From Pyrrhosoma nymphula (taxonomy: Eukaryota; Arthropoda; Insecta; Odonata; Coenagrionidae): 64,000 nt of DNA. The stretch covers positions 46,119,822 through 46,183,821 of the forward strand of contig OY754328.1 in assembly GCA_963573305.1 (NCBI GenBank), given 5' to 3'. Below, piece after piece: positions 1 through 10,857 of this stretch; the stretch's first letter is position 1, and the number at the start of each line of letters is the position of its first letter. A model generated the notes under the pieces. The model saw only the letters and a list, made by a program, of their open reading frames with translations, was not told the origin of the DNA and did no database searches. Both the position numbers and the translations under genes were made by a program.

Positions 1-212
1 ATGAATTCCTATCCCAAGGAAGAAAAGAACCCATAGGTGCGAAGGCTTCAGAGCAATAAACCTAACTGCAGTGCATCGAAAATTCTGACCAGAATTATCT
101 GCAGGATAATGGAACATATAATGGAAATATTCCAGGATGAAGACCAATTAGGTTTCAGGAAAAGTGGGAGAACGAGAGAAGCTATTTTAGCCCTTGACAT
201 ATCATAGAGCAG
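1..212 (+). pseudogene. RTE-like reverse transcriptase fragment
   Basis: Translation of about 78-212 reads ASKILTRIICRIME and then DEDQLGFRKSGRTREAI, which matches RT fingers/palm blocks of RTE-type non-LTR retrotransposons (usual form SKILTRI...DEDQFGFRK..GTREAI). Upstream, 1-77 continues the similarity only if the frame is changed, and an in-frame TAG follows LALDIS at about 210-212. The fragment starts at the window edge, so its 5' extent is unknown. No palm FADD block follows; after 212 the sequence turns into unrelated AT-rich DNA. It is a dead scrap. The RTE assignment rests on a short stretch; another endonuclease/RT clade is possible. Confidence 0.7.
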
Positions 213-219
213 AGGATTG

Positions 220-3200
220 GAGAGGACCAGCGCACATATATTTATTTTGTTGCATCGACCAATGTAATTAGCCATTGTGCCGTTTTTGGTTGTGTGAGAT
301 AAATAAATAAAATAAATATATTTACTTGGTTCATCGACCTATAGAGAATACATTCGACAAAGGCGATTGGAACAGAATGCCAAATACACTGAAGAACACA
401 CACGTGTCACATAGCGACGGAAGAGTCAATGTAAAGGTCAAAGGCTTCGCTGAGGACATATTCTCGCAAAGGTCACGGCTGCGGCACGCCCCCGCCAAGG
501 CGTGAGAGGGCGCGACCTCTCTGTCTTCTCCTGTCGACGGGACGAGGGGAGAGGACATTAAGGGACATACAGTTACGCCTCTCGCGCGTGAGAAGGGTGG
601 GAGGGAGGGTTGGGCAGGGTGTCTAAGGACCCTCGAAGGGTAGTTAAAGCGCAAGGTTCTTAGAGTATACCCTAGAACCTTGGTTAGAGCGAACCTCGTA
701 GGAAATTCTACATGGCCATCGACGCATCGTTTCAATTTTCTCCATAATTGTCACCAAAATGTTTGACCGGAGCCGGAGCTAAGAAAGAAGCCGAAGCTGC
801 ACCCTGAGCAACTCCCCAAGACCTCTGCTCCAAAGCCCATCCCACGACGATAGTCACTGGCGCCATTGGAATACGTAGCAGGACAAGGGAATGGGAGGAG
901 GGAAACCCGGTGTCATCGCCCTGCTCGTTGAAGAAGGGCGCCGAGGGGCTCCACAGCATAAGGTCCATTCTGACGAACGGAGTACCTACTGCATTGGAAT
1001 GCCCTCCACAAGACACCCGTGCAGGGATCGGGATTACATTGAACACCCTACGCCACTGAGGGTATTCGAGCCCTCAGGATGGGAAGCCAGTATTCTATAG
1101 CCACCACACAAAGCAGATAAGTCCCCCTTCGAGAGACAGTGGATGCTTTCGTGAATGGATAATTTTTTTTCAAGGAACTTGGAATTTTAGGGCAATTTTG
1201 AGGGCCAAAACGCTAGAAAATATATTGAGTTGGAGTAGGAATGAAATGCAACATTGGGGGGAGAGGATTTCAACGGACGTGAAGAAGAGGGCGCACATTA
1301 GGAAAGGCCTTAATTCAAGGGTTGAATAAACTGCGCGAGAGAGTTAGTTTTCAGACACCTGGGGTTTCCATCGCCACCTACTGCACGCTAGTACATTTTT
1401 AAAATATTTTCTTTTCCACTCAACGTTTAAACGATGGAGAAATGGGGTGAACCCCATTGGTGAAGAAGATACTAACCACATCGGAAAGGAAAAAATAGCA
1501 ACAATTTTCAACGAAAATAGACCATTTTCAACCATGAGTGTGGTGAAAGGAAGAGATACGAAAAAGCCAACTAACGTGAGCGCCATGCAAGAGGATGCTT
1601 CACCTTTGAATCCAGTCGTTTCTCTAGAGTTTATATTCCGTATTACTTTCGTAACTAAAACAAACGATTCCATACGCCTTCGCAGGCGACGTCGTTTCAC
1701 CGCCAAGGTCCCGCAGTCCACCTGAATCGCCCCTTCCCCCTCTCCACCACCCACCCACAGCTCCTCGACGAAATCCTTTTAATATTTCTCCATTTGGATT
1801 CAGGAGGGAAAGCACCCACTTCCTTTGGCTCCTCGTCACCCGGGAGTTGTCCGGAGCGGGGGGCGCGGTCGAAGCGGCGGAGTGTTCACCACCACGCTCC
1901 TCAATCCCCGCACACCTTCTTCCGCCCAGCCTCCACCTCATTCCGAGCGAATATATTTGACATGTGATTGTGTATTTTACGCATCGTCGTGTTATTGATT
2001 AATCATTTATTGACTCCTATGCGATCATGCACGTGATTGAAATAGGTGAGGGGGGGGGGAGACATGAGTGCTACCCATTGGCTGAGAGGAAACAGGGCGG
2101 AATCCCTCACCACTCCCCTTCCACACACTGCACGGTGCCACTCGCTCGACGACCCCGCCCGCCCCTGACTCCACATAGCACTCGGTTTGGTGTGCTCTGC
2201 TCCCTCGAGACGACGCACCTGCGCACACCTCGTGAGAGCACCTGCGCAGGGAGGCCAACGGCGACCTCTTCTCGTGACGAGCATTCTAAGGTGGGGTGGC
2301 AAGGCCCGAGGGGGATCGTCTCAATCCTAGGGGAGGGAGGGCGTCGGAGGGGGGAAGGAGACGAAAGGTTTTCGGGAGCGTATTTGCCCCTGGGTGGGGT
2401 GTCAATTGTGAGCGGGGCGGAGGGAGGGAGGGTGTAATTGTGGCAGGGCGATGGGGCGGGAGAGGGGAGGGGGTGGTTTGGCCAAGGATACTCGAGGCAC
2501 TCGCAGGGGGAAATGAGTTGGGAGGGGGGGGGACGTGATGAGAGCAAATTTGAACCCCGGAGGGCAAGGGAGGGAGGAATACAAGAGACACAGACGCAAT
2601 GAAAACAAATAAATGCAGTGGCGTCACGGGAGAGCAGCGGAAGAATAATGCAGCACACGCGCGCGCGAGACACACACGGATCCATGCGGCCAATTTCGCT
2701 GTTTCCCAAGACAATCTAGGGATCGTGTGCAATGACCATTTAGAAGTAAATACATGTAGTGACATCGTGCCACTTATTCACCTAGACCCTCCTAACATCC
2801 TGACCAATATCACCAATCACCAACAAATCAACCTAAAGCCATTCAGCCTCCAAGGTATCTCCAACCCTGAGCATACCTGAGAGTACCTGATTAGCATAAT
2901 TAGTAATAATTCGTAACCACCTCGATAAATTCAATCTTTCTTCAATTCAATTCAAACCAACTTTATTCTAGTCCACCTTGTTGTTAGCCTTTTTAATAAT
3001 AATCCTGTTTTGTGAAGGAAAAAAAATTTCCATGCAAAAACAAGAAAAAAAATCCCGAGCATGATAAAAAATAAAAAAATAAAAATATATTAAATAAAAA
3101 GAAATAAACAAATTAAAATAAAAGAAGTAAACCAATAGTAATTCAATACACTCAAATAGAAAAGGTTTAAAATAATAAACGCACACAAACCCCGCCCTTA

Positions 3201-4545
3201 AAAACTTTCCCTAGTCCAGGGAGTTAAGTTGAAAAGGGAAGCTAAAGTCTTAAAAAACAAATAAGACTAACAAAAAGCGGTAGCGGTTGAAACGGGGTGT
3301 TTCTCATTTCTACAAGGTTGAATATTCAGTGAGCGTTGACGAAAATTCTTTGAGCTGAGCGTTCCATCCTGCGGAGAGGCACAATGCAACGGGCGGGAAG
3401 CTTATGGACACAAAAATGCTCGAAACAACAAAACCTAAAATCGGACGATGTATCAACACGCCGCCGCTGAGACTCAAAAGAGTAATGACAAAGAGTCTTA
3501 AGAAGCCCCTCCCTCCATTCATTTCCCTGCTGCTCTCAGCGGCTTCCTCGTCGCCCGCGGATTTTATTGATAAAATCGCGGCCCACTATTCGGCGGCCAA
3601 TTTAATATGGATTCTCTCTCTCTCTTCTTGGCATCGCAAGAGGAGAGAAAAGAAGGGATAGGAGAGTCAATGGAAAAATTAAAACTAAAAAACGCAAGAC
3701 GATCACGAGGAGAAAGAGAGGCAGAGGAAGGGGAAATAACATAAACCAATAAACTCTCACAACTCCCTCTCTCTTCAGGGCAGACATGAAAGGGAACACC
3801 ATTTTATCCCTGAGCGCGGAGCAAACCCTCCCAAACACACAAGACACTCTCCCTCCCCACCCCCATTACACATTTATTTGCCAAAACGGAGGTTTCCGGA
3901 GTTTCGTGAAACTTGGGGAGTTGCCACAACAAAGACTTGCCCGTGGTAAACTTTTGCCAGCAACAAAGGGTTAATGGAGGCGCTTCCGACCCTGGGTCAC
4001 CCCCTCCTCCCCCCAATCTTCCCTCCGGCAAAGGGGTCGGAAGTGGTGGGGTGCAGAGTCACAGGATAAGAGAGGGTTGTTCACCTCCGGATTCGGATCT
4101 TAACCGATTCTCCCCCCAATCTCCTAAAGGGGGAATATAACAGCCGAGACAACTATTCCTGAGTCTGCATGATGATTGTTCCGGCCCTCCCCCGGAGTGG
4201 GGGGGGAGAAGAGGAGGAGGATCTCAGGACCTCAGACGATTTTACAACAACGGATTCTCTGAAAAACCTCGAGACTCACACATTAACTAAACTTCATCGC
4301 CTGGAGTTCTCTTGTGAAGGCCGAGGTGCAGCTGAAGCCAAGTTTTGACGTTCGTTTCACCAAATATAATGTCACTCAACTATGGCTCAACGTTACTATG
4401 GGGTGTTTTCAGCAAATAAGCTCACTCAATAAACCAACAGTACACTCATGTCACAAAGATGACGAATTAATTAGTTCTTTTCGAATCCCTTATTTCATAA
4501 ATACGTTCACATTACTATTCATAATTATTTATTCCCAAGAATAAA
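220..4545. other. No recognisable gene; GC-rich tracts and AT-rich spacer
   Basis: I see no convincing gene here. About 430-720, 1680-1950 and 2050-2650 are GC-rich with CpG and long G runs; open frames inside them are low-complexity (Pro/Arg/Gly-rich) on several frames at once, as expected of composition alone. About 2880-3200 is A-rich with poly-A-like runs. On the minus strand 732-1046 is open for 104 codons but resembles no family I know. Confidence 0.5.
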
Positions 4546-4554
4546 ATGTCAACT

Positions 4555-4790
4555 CCACACCACTTGGGATTTGTCGGCCCCGGTGGCGACGAGGTTAATT
4601 GCTCAGAGGTGCACTTAGTGCTTGCTACTCCGAGGGCCGCGCGTCGAGCCCCCCCTAGGTCGGTCTTTCCCTCTGCCCAGGTCACGTGGGTGTTAATGCG
4701 TTTGTTCGTTGTCGTTCATACGCCCGATTCAAAAGGCTGCGATTCAAGTTGCTATTTTCGGGATCGTGGAAGTTAATAATAAAATGAAAA
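4555..4790 (+). repeat. tRNA-derived SINE-like repeat
   Basis: The head at about 4572-4670 has tRNA-like layout: a box-A-like stretch (GTGGCGACGAGGTTAATTGC) followed about 50 bp later by a box-B-like GCGTCGAGCCCC. A unique body follows and the end is A-rich (AATAATAAAATGAAAATAAA), as expected for a SINE 3' end. No clear TSD was found. A decayed tRNA pseudogene with flanking unique DNA is the alternative. Confidence 0.5.
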
Positions 4791-5172
4791 TAAAGGAATT
4801 TAACGTTGCCTTCAGCAGGAAATTCGGCTCTTGCTAAATTACTCTGTTCCAAATGAACTTCAGAACATCCGTCTCCTACCGTTCCTGCACAAACTCAGGA
4901 TTCGCAAGTCCGCCCCAAATGCTATTTTTTCGTCGCTTTTTCCGTCTCGCTCTACGACTGGCGACGAATTCGAAGGTTAAGGTGCGATGAAATGAAGTGC
5001 TGCTGGATGATGTCAGGCGACGAGTCATAGATACTACCTACATACTTTCAATTTCCCAAACAACGCAACAAAAGGAAGTTTGAGCGAGGTATTTCCCAAG
5101 TCATAATGGAGACTATATTCGAATTTTATTTTTGAAGTGAAAACTTCTTATGTCGCGTTGAGCACTTTTGTA

Positions 5173-5520
5173 GATGGGTAAAAGACATTGGACTACCGTC
5201 ACCGTCACCGCTACTACATATATGTATAATTATGTATATTCTGTATATACACAGTATACTCGCTATATACAGAGTACTTGTGGATGGGTACAAACCATTG
5301 GACTCGCATCACCGTCACCATCACCGCTACTAAATATAGGTGTAATTGTATATTCTGTATATACACTTTTGTGGATGGGTAAAAGCCATTTGACTCGCGT
5401 CACCGTCACCGTTGCTAAATATATGTATAATTGTATATTCTGTATATACACAGTATACTCGCTATACCTATACACAGTACTTGTGGATGGGTAAAAACCA
5501 TTGGACTCGCGTCACCGTCA
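5173..5520. repeat. Minisatellite of about 110-bp units inside Helentron A
   Basis: Units start with GATGGGTA at 5173, 5283, 5373 and 5486. They measure 110, 90 and 113 bp, and a fourth is partial (about 35 bp). Each unit has a short CACCGTCACC-type core, then AT-rich sequence ending in ACAGAGTACTTGTG or a variant. The second unit lacks about 20 bp of the AT-rich part. It lies immediately inside the 5' end of the Helentron. Confidence 0.85.
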
Positions 5521-5534
5521 AATAAACTATATTA

Positions 5535-5615
5535 CCTGATGATGACGCTTAGCCGTTGAAACCCGGGTCGTGGTTGAGTTTATTGTTATGTGGTTTGTAA
5601 AAGTTTCCTCGCTGT
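5535..5615 (+). mobile_element. 81-bp Penelope-like terminal unit with 14-bp target duplication
   Basis: The 81 bp are flanked by perfect direct repeats AATAAACTATATTA at 5521-5534 and 5616-5629, read as a TSD. The same 81 bp recurs twice, once on each strand, at 11519-11599 and 11622-11702, so it is a mobile unit with defined ends. It begins CCTGATGATG and contains a hammerhead-like core. Penelope-like retroelements are known to carry hammerhead motifs in their terminal repeats and to make TSDs of about this size, so I infer a severely truncated Penelope-like insertion or solo terminal repeat. A small ribozyme-bearing non-autonomous retroelement is the alternative. Confidence 0.75.
5536..5570 (+). 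ncRNA. Hammerhead-ribozyme-like motif
   Basis: The core blocks are in order: CTGATGA at 5536-5542, a short potential stem II (ACG/CGT pairing around 5545-5555), GAAA at 5558-5561, the self-complementary ACCCGGGT at 5561-5568, then C at 5569 giving a GTC cleavage triplet before G5570. A palindromic stem III with almost no loop is what dimeric type I hammerheads of Penelope-like elements show. Stem II is weak here and stem I is only two or three base pairs, so activity is uncertain. Confidence 0.6.
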
Positions 5616-5839
5616 AATAAACTATATTATAATTTTATTCATATTACATTATATATATCTAATATACGGTTTAGTTCATTCAATTTGGGTTGCTACAAAT
5701 ATTGTGCCGGATAATATAATAGTCCATACTCGTGCAGGAGAGTGTGCTCGATACAAGAATAGTGAAGGTTAGTACAATATAACTCAATTTCTTTTAATAC
5801 GTTCAATTTGAGTAGCTTATTCATATATACATACACATA

Positions 5840-6103
5840 AACTTTGCAGACGATAAAAATCTACCATTGATTGAATTTTTAAATAGTGAGTTTGGTTTAA
5901 CGATGTCTAATGATCGCAATCTTGGCACAACGAAATATAAAACTACTATTGATGCAGTATTTACAAGACATTTAAGCAAATTCGAATCAAAATTATTCGT
6001 TTCTTACTTTAGTTACCATAAGCCTATTGTATCAGTTTTAGATATTGCCGATGATGATGGCGGTGATGATGAAAGAGTTGTTGAAATAATGGATGAAAGT
6101 TGA
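5840..6103 (+). pseudogene. Endonuclease-domain C-terminus of a Helentron protein
   Basis: Reading from 5840 gives NFADDKNLPLIEFLNSEFG, then TTIDAVFTRHLSKFESK and FVSYFSYHKPIVSV, ending at a stop at 6101-6103. These correspond to the end of an AP-endonuclease-like (exonuclease/endonuclease/phosphatase) fold: the stretch after the GDFN motif, the TIDxVF strand, and the final His region (SYHKP). Such endonuclease tails follow the helicase in Helentron-encoded proteins. Everything N-terminal, including the GDFN motif, is missing, so no nuclease could be made. A glycine/aspartate-rich tail (DDDGGDDE) precedes the stop. Element B carries a longer, clearly related copy. Confidence 0.7.
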
Positions 6104-6277
6104 TTATTCTGAAGTGTACAATTTTTAACTAAAATAATTGTGTACAATAGCGCAATAAATGAATATTTAATTTATTATATACATGAAACTACTTTCTACT
6201 GATTAATAAAACACTTCATTAGAAATTATTCCCTACATTAAAAAATGCTCACGTTATTTCAAGTTTTCACTTCTGTC

Positions 6278-6294
6278 GGCACTCCCCGAGTGCC
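6278..6294 (+). other. Helentron A 3' terminal hairpin
   Basis: GGCACTC and GAGTGCC pair perfectly (7 bp) around a CCC loop, just downstream of AAGTTTTCACTTCT and just before TCTTAC and a run of T. Element B has the same layout with a different stem sequence, so the structure is conserved and the bases are not, as expected for a rolling-circle 3' terminus. Confidence 0.7.
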
Positions 6295-6299
6295 TCTTA

Positions 6300-8076
6300 C
6301 TTTTTTTTTTTTAATTTAAGCCTCTGTAAGAACTATGAAGTAAATATTGTGATATCGTTGGTTGAAAAATATATAGTTATATATGACAAAAATGTTCGGT
6401 AATTAAATAAATACAACTAAATAAGTCTCTAACTTGACTCATTTTTTCACGCCGTACACAATAGCCTTCACAATCGAAGGTTTTTTTGTGATTCTATAGT
6501 AATTACTTCAATTCATTTTTATAAATAGTCGATAAAACATACAAACTACACACTATTAGTTTTTTGACGAAATATAGGAGTTAGAAATATTTTATTTTTT
6601 GATAAAACTAATGTTTTCAATATTTCACATCTGGAGCGCACAGCCGTAATATATCCCATGTAAGACAGCTTGTATTTTTAAGCAAATTGTTCGAAATGTA
6701 GTACGGCAAGGGGCTTATATTTTGTTATCATTGAAAAGATGAGATTTTTTTCTTCAAAATGAGGTCAAATTGTAGTTGAATTGATATTATCGCTCAAACT
6801 ACCTTTAAAATTCTCAGCGCCACCCGTTCGTACGTCACTGTTACAATGTCCCCAATTTTAGAATGGCAACCCCTAAATTTCGGGATTCGTGTCCGCCCAA
6901 TCCTGGGATAACGGGACTCTGAACAGGATTAGGATCGTGGCTCGCATCTATCTCATCAGCGTACTGCCCTGCGAGCCGCCTCGGGGTGTGTGGCAGGGGG
7001 TGTAAGAACACACGAGTCAACAAAGGTCTCTCGTCGGGGCAGTAGCGATAAATTACTACATAACAACGGATCGGCAGAGGTCGACGAAGGCGTCGTCAGT
7101 CGCTCTTCCCCTTCCTCCCCCCCCCGCCAATCCAATGAAAAGGATTTAGGGGGATTAGGTGGAGACCGACCTCCTCATAGCGGGGATGGATGGACAGCAG
7201 AATACACCGCCACGCCCTCCGAAGGAGACAGCCCTCCCCCTCCAGCAACAAGACAGCCAACTTACCTGCAAAGAGAAGGGAAACAACATTAGTTTGATGC
7301 GACCGATGGAGTCCAATAGAGAAACTGGAATCTCTAAACGGAACATCATGTTTATCATACCTATTCATGCAATGTAACATAATAACAAAACATCATAGCA
7401 TAAAATTAGAGAACTCCTAAGGCTGACCAGTGTTGAAGTTGCCATTAATCATAACATGTAATTTCAATTTTCATATAAGACGTAATACTTCTTTTTACAA
7501 ACAAACACATACATTTATGTCCTGACATATCAGACCAAGAAAAATAAAAAAAACAATTTTAAAAACAATTTTTGAAGGAGATAAGTTAGCATTACGAGCT
7601 TTTGAACATTAATATTTGCTTCCATTTTTATTTCTTTACCATAATTTTGTACGCTTGAAGAACGGAACAATGCATCAAGGACGATCGACAATGGGTAATG
7701 TGGCGACTCCTGAGCCGTTGGTCATGAAGCACATTCAGCGGTATTTAACATCCGATGATTGGTTTGCTGCAGATTTCCACTCCATTCAGAAAACAGCTTC
7801 GTCCGCACATGAAGTATTCAGTTGTCATTGCGATGAGCATAATGATGACGACGGAGGAGTTGTTGGGGGAGGGAGGGGAAGAGAAGACCGGAATGGAAGG
7901 AGAGGAGGGTAGAGGGAGACGGCATATCTCTCTCATCTCCAGCCTCCCCTCCCTTGCTTCCGCAAGAAAAGAGAGGCGAGCACGTGACTTAAAACGGGGC
8001 AAGGGGGAGGGGGGAGTGGTCGCTAGCATAAGGCGGGCGGTGGGAAGGGAGGGGAACCTCCTCGAAGCATTTCTAA
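6300..8076. other. No recognisable gene
   Basis: AT-rich spacer to about 6840, then a mixed stretch with GC-rich patches at 6960-7260 and 7850-8060. Apart from the retroelement tail listed at 6957-7003 I see no gene or clear repeat. Open frames on both strands at 7090-7380 and 7745-8107 overlap one another and are compositionally biased. Confidence 0.5.
6957..7003 (-). repeat. 3' tail fragment of the CR1/Jockey-like family
   Basis: On the minus strand it reads CACCCCCTGCCACACACCCC followed by GAGGCGGCTCGCAGGGCAGT. This is the conserved 3' untranslated end of the element at 23031-26078, whose counterpart is at about 23050-23090. Only the last 50 bp or so are present; the simple GTAGAT tail is degenerate. 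It is a 5'-truncated insertion. Confidence 0.65.
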
Positions 8077-8632
8077 AGCCCGCTTCACACGATACTTGAT
8101 CCAGCACAAGTTCGAGGATACTCGCTAGAATGATACCTTTCCAGTATCGTGCGATACAGAACCCGCATGCTGGCTAGCCAGTATCATCGCTATCATACTG
8201 GCTGAGCTACTTGATTTCATAAATGATGCGGTACCAGTTTGCTGCTATCTCCCAGTAGGACCTAGTAGCCGTCGACCAATCACGTTAGCTTTTACAGTCG
8301 CAGTGCGATATTCACTTTTTTTAATCAGCGCCTCACTTATTCGCGGGTGTTACGCACTCTTTGGCGGTGAAATTAATGAGCGGTGAAAATGTCTTGAAAA
8401 CCCCTGCAATTACTGCAGAAGCCAAAAGTCGCCTTCTTTTATGGAAATTTTTCCTTTTCTTTTAACAGTTCGCAGCAGTTGACGACAATACCGCTCCATC
8501 GTAAGCACAAGTTCAATGATCGTGTTGAAACCTTCTATCACGGATTCTATCATACTGGGCTCCGTCCTCAATATCAAGGAACGGCTAGCATACTAGGTCT
8601 TGTGCTGGATCATGTGTCGTGTGAAACGGGCT
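8077..8632. mobile_element. MITE, PIF/Harbinger-like (556 bp, TAA duplication)
   Basis: Terminal inverted repeats of 34 bp lie at 8077-8110 (starting AGCCCGCTTCACACGATACT) and 8599-8632 (inverse starting AGCCCGTTTCACACGACACA), matching at 31 of 34 positions by eye. TAA stands on both sides (8074-8076 and 8633-8635). A 3-bp TWA duplication with long GC-starting inverted repeats is typical of PIF/Harbinger elements. There is no coding capacity. The inner parts also hold loosely mirrored sequences such as GGATACT/AGTATCC. Confidence 0.75.
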
Positions 8633-8788
8633 TAACGTCCGTCGCCACAATTTACCTCTCCCCTCATAGTAAAAAGTGACAAGCGACGAAAACCGTAAAA
8701 AACATAACTCAAGAGTTAGTCTTTATTTTGCTGCTATACTCAATATTTACAAATGCTGGTACCGAAATATGGCAGCTATTTCGTTTTA

Positions 8789-10121
8789 CAGGGTGGCTTG
8801 TGATATACAATGTTGAAATTCCCTGACCTCTCCCTGATGAATTTACCAATTTCCCTGGCCGATAGATCGCAAAAAGATCACCTGCTATTCGAAAATTTTA
8901 TTCCAGCTCAATTTAATTTTTGCCAAACCCTGGAATTTTTGTTAAAGCTTAAAATAACACATAAAAGCCTAGTTCAGGCACAAAGACTACATTCTAATAA
9001 AAACAATACAAAAATAAATCAAACCTTCAAAAATAAAATTCTCACCCAAATTATTCACACTTTTAATACATATTATTTGCCTTCCATTGTTGTGTTGGAT
9101 GACAAATTACCATACGTATAATGAAAGTTACAAATACTATAACACCCACCATTGATAGCTTTTAAAGTAATTAATTTCACAGTTTTACTCAACTACAAAT
9201 ATCAGAGAAATATTTTGAGGCTTCTTCAATATTCTGTTCGACGTTTACATCAATAATTTTTATGTAAAAACAATAAGAGTTAACGCACCGAATTTCAGCA
9301 TGGCTATCATGGTTGGAAAGGTATGGAAGACGATAATGTGATTGCGGTCGTTATTCCAAAATCTGCCTTTATTCATTAGATACGATCTTATAAGGATGAT
9401 TTAGGTCATCATTCTGAAACGCGGCTGCATAAGTGTTGCCGCTGCGCACCGACACTAAGCCGAGTGAATCTTTGCCGTCAAAGTGGTAACGCCACTTCAA
9501 CTGCCCTTCGTGAAGGCCTGTAGTCGGCTGCGCAGCCCAATGCGCCCGCGGCCGGTTTTAAGGCGTTTTAGAGGCAGAGGCCCTCTGTGGCGTTTGCTCT
9601 TGGAGCGCCTATTTTCGCTCTTGATGCGGGGATCGGTCAGAACTAATGGTGGAAATTGAAGATCGAAATGGTGAATTCGTTGCCTATCGTTGCAAAATTG
9701 AAGTTTCACGAGAGCAATAACGATGAAATTTCTCCAAAGTGTTTTTGAAGTGCAAGTTGTTTTAAATTAAAGTGCGTGGTCATTCATATTCCCGAATAAT
9801 TACTTCAGGTGTTTTCGCTCTTCATTTACAGATAAAACGCTTAATATATGTGATGCTGGTGACTGCCATTCATGGCTGGATTGGAGTTTAGAATGGTATA
9901 CTTTGTTGGGATAGCTGCTCGCACAAAGGGGATGTTAATTCGTTCAGTCGCCTCTGCAAAACTTTGACTATTCGCCAAGTATGAGAAGTAGATCCTAGAA
10001 TTCATTATAGAAATCCCATTTTCTCCCTGAATGTAACCAGAATTCCCCGAGTTTTCCGTAACTCCTCCAGAAATACGAAAATCCCTGACAATTTTAGTTT
10101 TCCCTGACAATGGCCACCCTG
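8789..10121. mobile_element. Possible DNA element with CAGGGTGGC ends
   Basis: CAGGGTGGC begins at 8789 and its inverse GCCACCCTG ends at 10121. Just inside both ends lie CCCTGA-rich stretches (TTCCCTGACCTCTCCCTGATG near 8819; several CCCTGA blocks at 10021-10110). This end structure belongs to a repeat type common in arthropod DNA. I found no matching TSD, so these could be ends of two separate decayed copies. The interior has a GC-rich patch (9480-9640) and no recognisable transposase. Confidence 0.35.
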
Positions 10122-10857
10122 GTTTGATTATCGCTGTATTTTGTTAATTCTTACAAGCAATTCGCAATTACTTACTTAGTCCATCCTCTTCTACCTCTCG
10201 GGTAGAATTGCGAAATGTAAACGAGTTTTGCAATATTCCACACACCTTTTTATGGCTCTCTTATTTCAATGCCATGGCGTTACTGTAAAGAAAAAAACTC
10301 TTACTTACAGGAAACTGTAACCTATCAACTAAGTGAAAACACGACAGATAAAATTTTACCATAGACAATGACGTCATGGCAACGAAACCGTACTTGGGAT
10401 AATGATAAAATACGCGTGGAAAATTGCAATGCTCGATTTCATTTCATACTTCCTGAAATCTCCCAGCAAATTAACTTTCGACGAGTTCTTTGGGTGCTCT
10501 TGACAGAAGAGCTAAGACTTCCCAGACCGAAGTGGAAACCGTCGCCATCTACGTATCCACACACCTACGTGTTTTCGTAGTGCTGAGCGATATTTCTTCA
10601 TCCCACCAGTTGGAGGCGGCATTTTTGAAGTTAAAACTTCTCTTGAGAGGGTCTACTCTACGCCTGCTCTCGGCTTGATTTCCATGGGAGTAAACGCAAA
10701 AGCGTGACACTCGAAGCGTTAAATTTTAAGCGTTCCGTTCCCACTATCTATAGCACATACGAATATAGTACGGCGAAGAGAAGAGAAAGAGAATGTGCGC
10801 CCTATATATATAGTACATACGAATTTATTTATTATTATGTAAATTCACTTTAAAATT

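Larger units (their letters stand above)
5134..6294 (+). mobile_element. Helentron-type element A (non-autonomous, with endonuclease tail)
   Basis: The 5' end carries GAAGTGAAAACTTCTTAT (5134-5151), and near the 3' end the inverse motif AAGTTTTCACTTCT occurs at 6261-6274, followed at once by a 7-bp hairpin and a T-run. Short asymmetric inverted ends plus a 3' hairpin are the hallmarks of Helentrons. Element B (10.6-12.0 kb) has the same 5' motif, 3' motif and hairpin layout, which supports the boundaries independently. The interior holds a minisatellite near the 5' end, as in many non-autonomous Helentrons, a small inserted hammerhead unit and the last part of an endonuclease frame. Rep and helicase domains are absent, so the copy cannot move on its own. 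Confidence 0.7.

Noticed and set aside
2107..2765. Long overlapping frames on both strands in a GC-rich tract
   Set aside because: Several frames are open at once, translations are Pro/Ser/Gly/Arg-rich, and no domain is seen; the openness follows from base composition.
8810..9121. 103-codon frame after the CAGGGTGGC end
   Set aside because: Lies in AT-rich sequence and begins in the terminal CCCTGA block of a repeat; no recognisable transposase motif.
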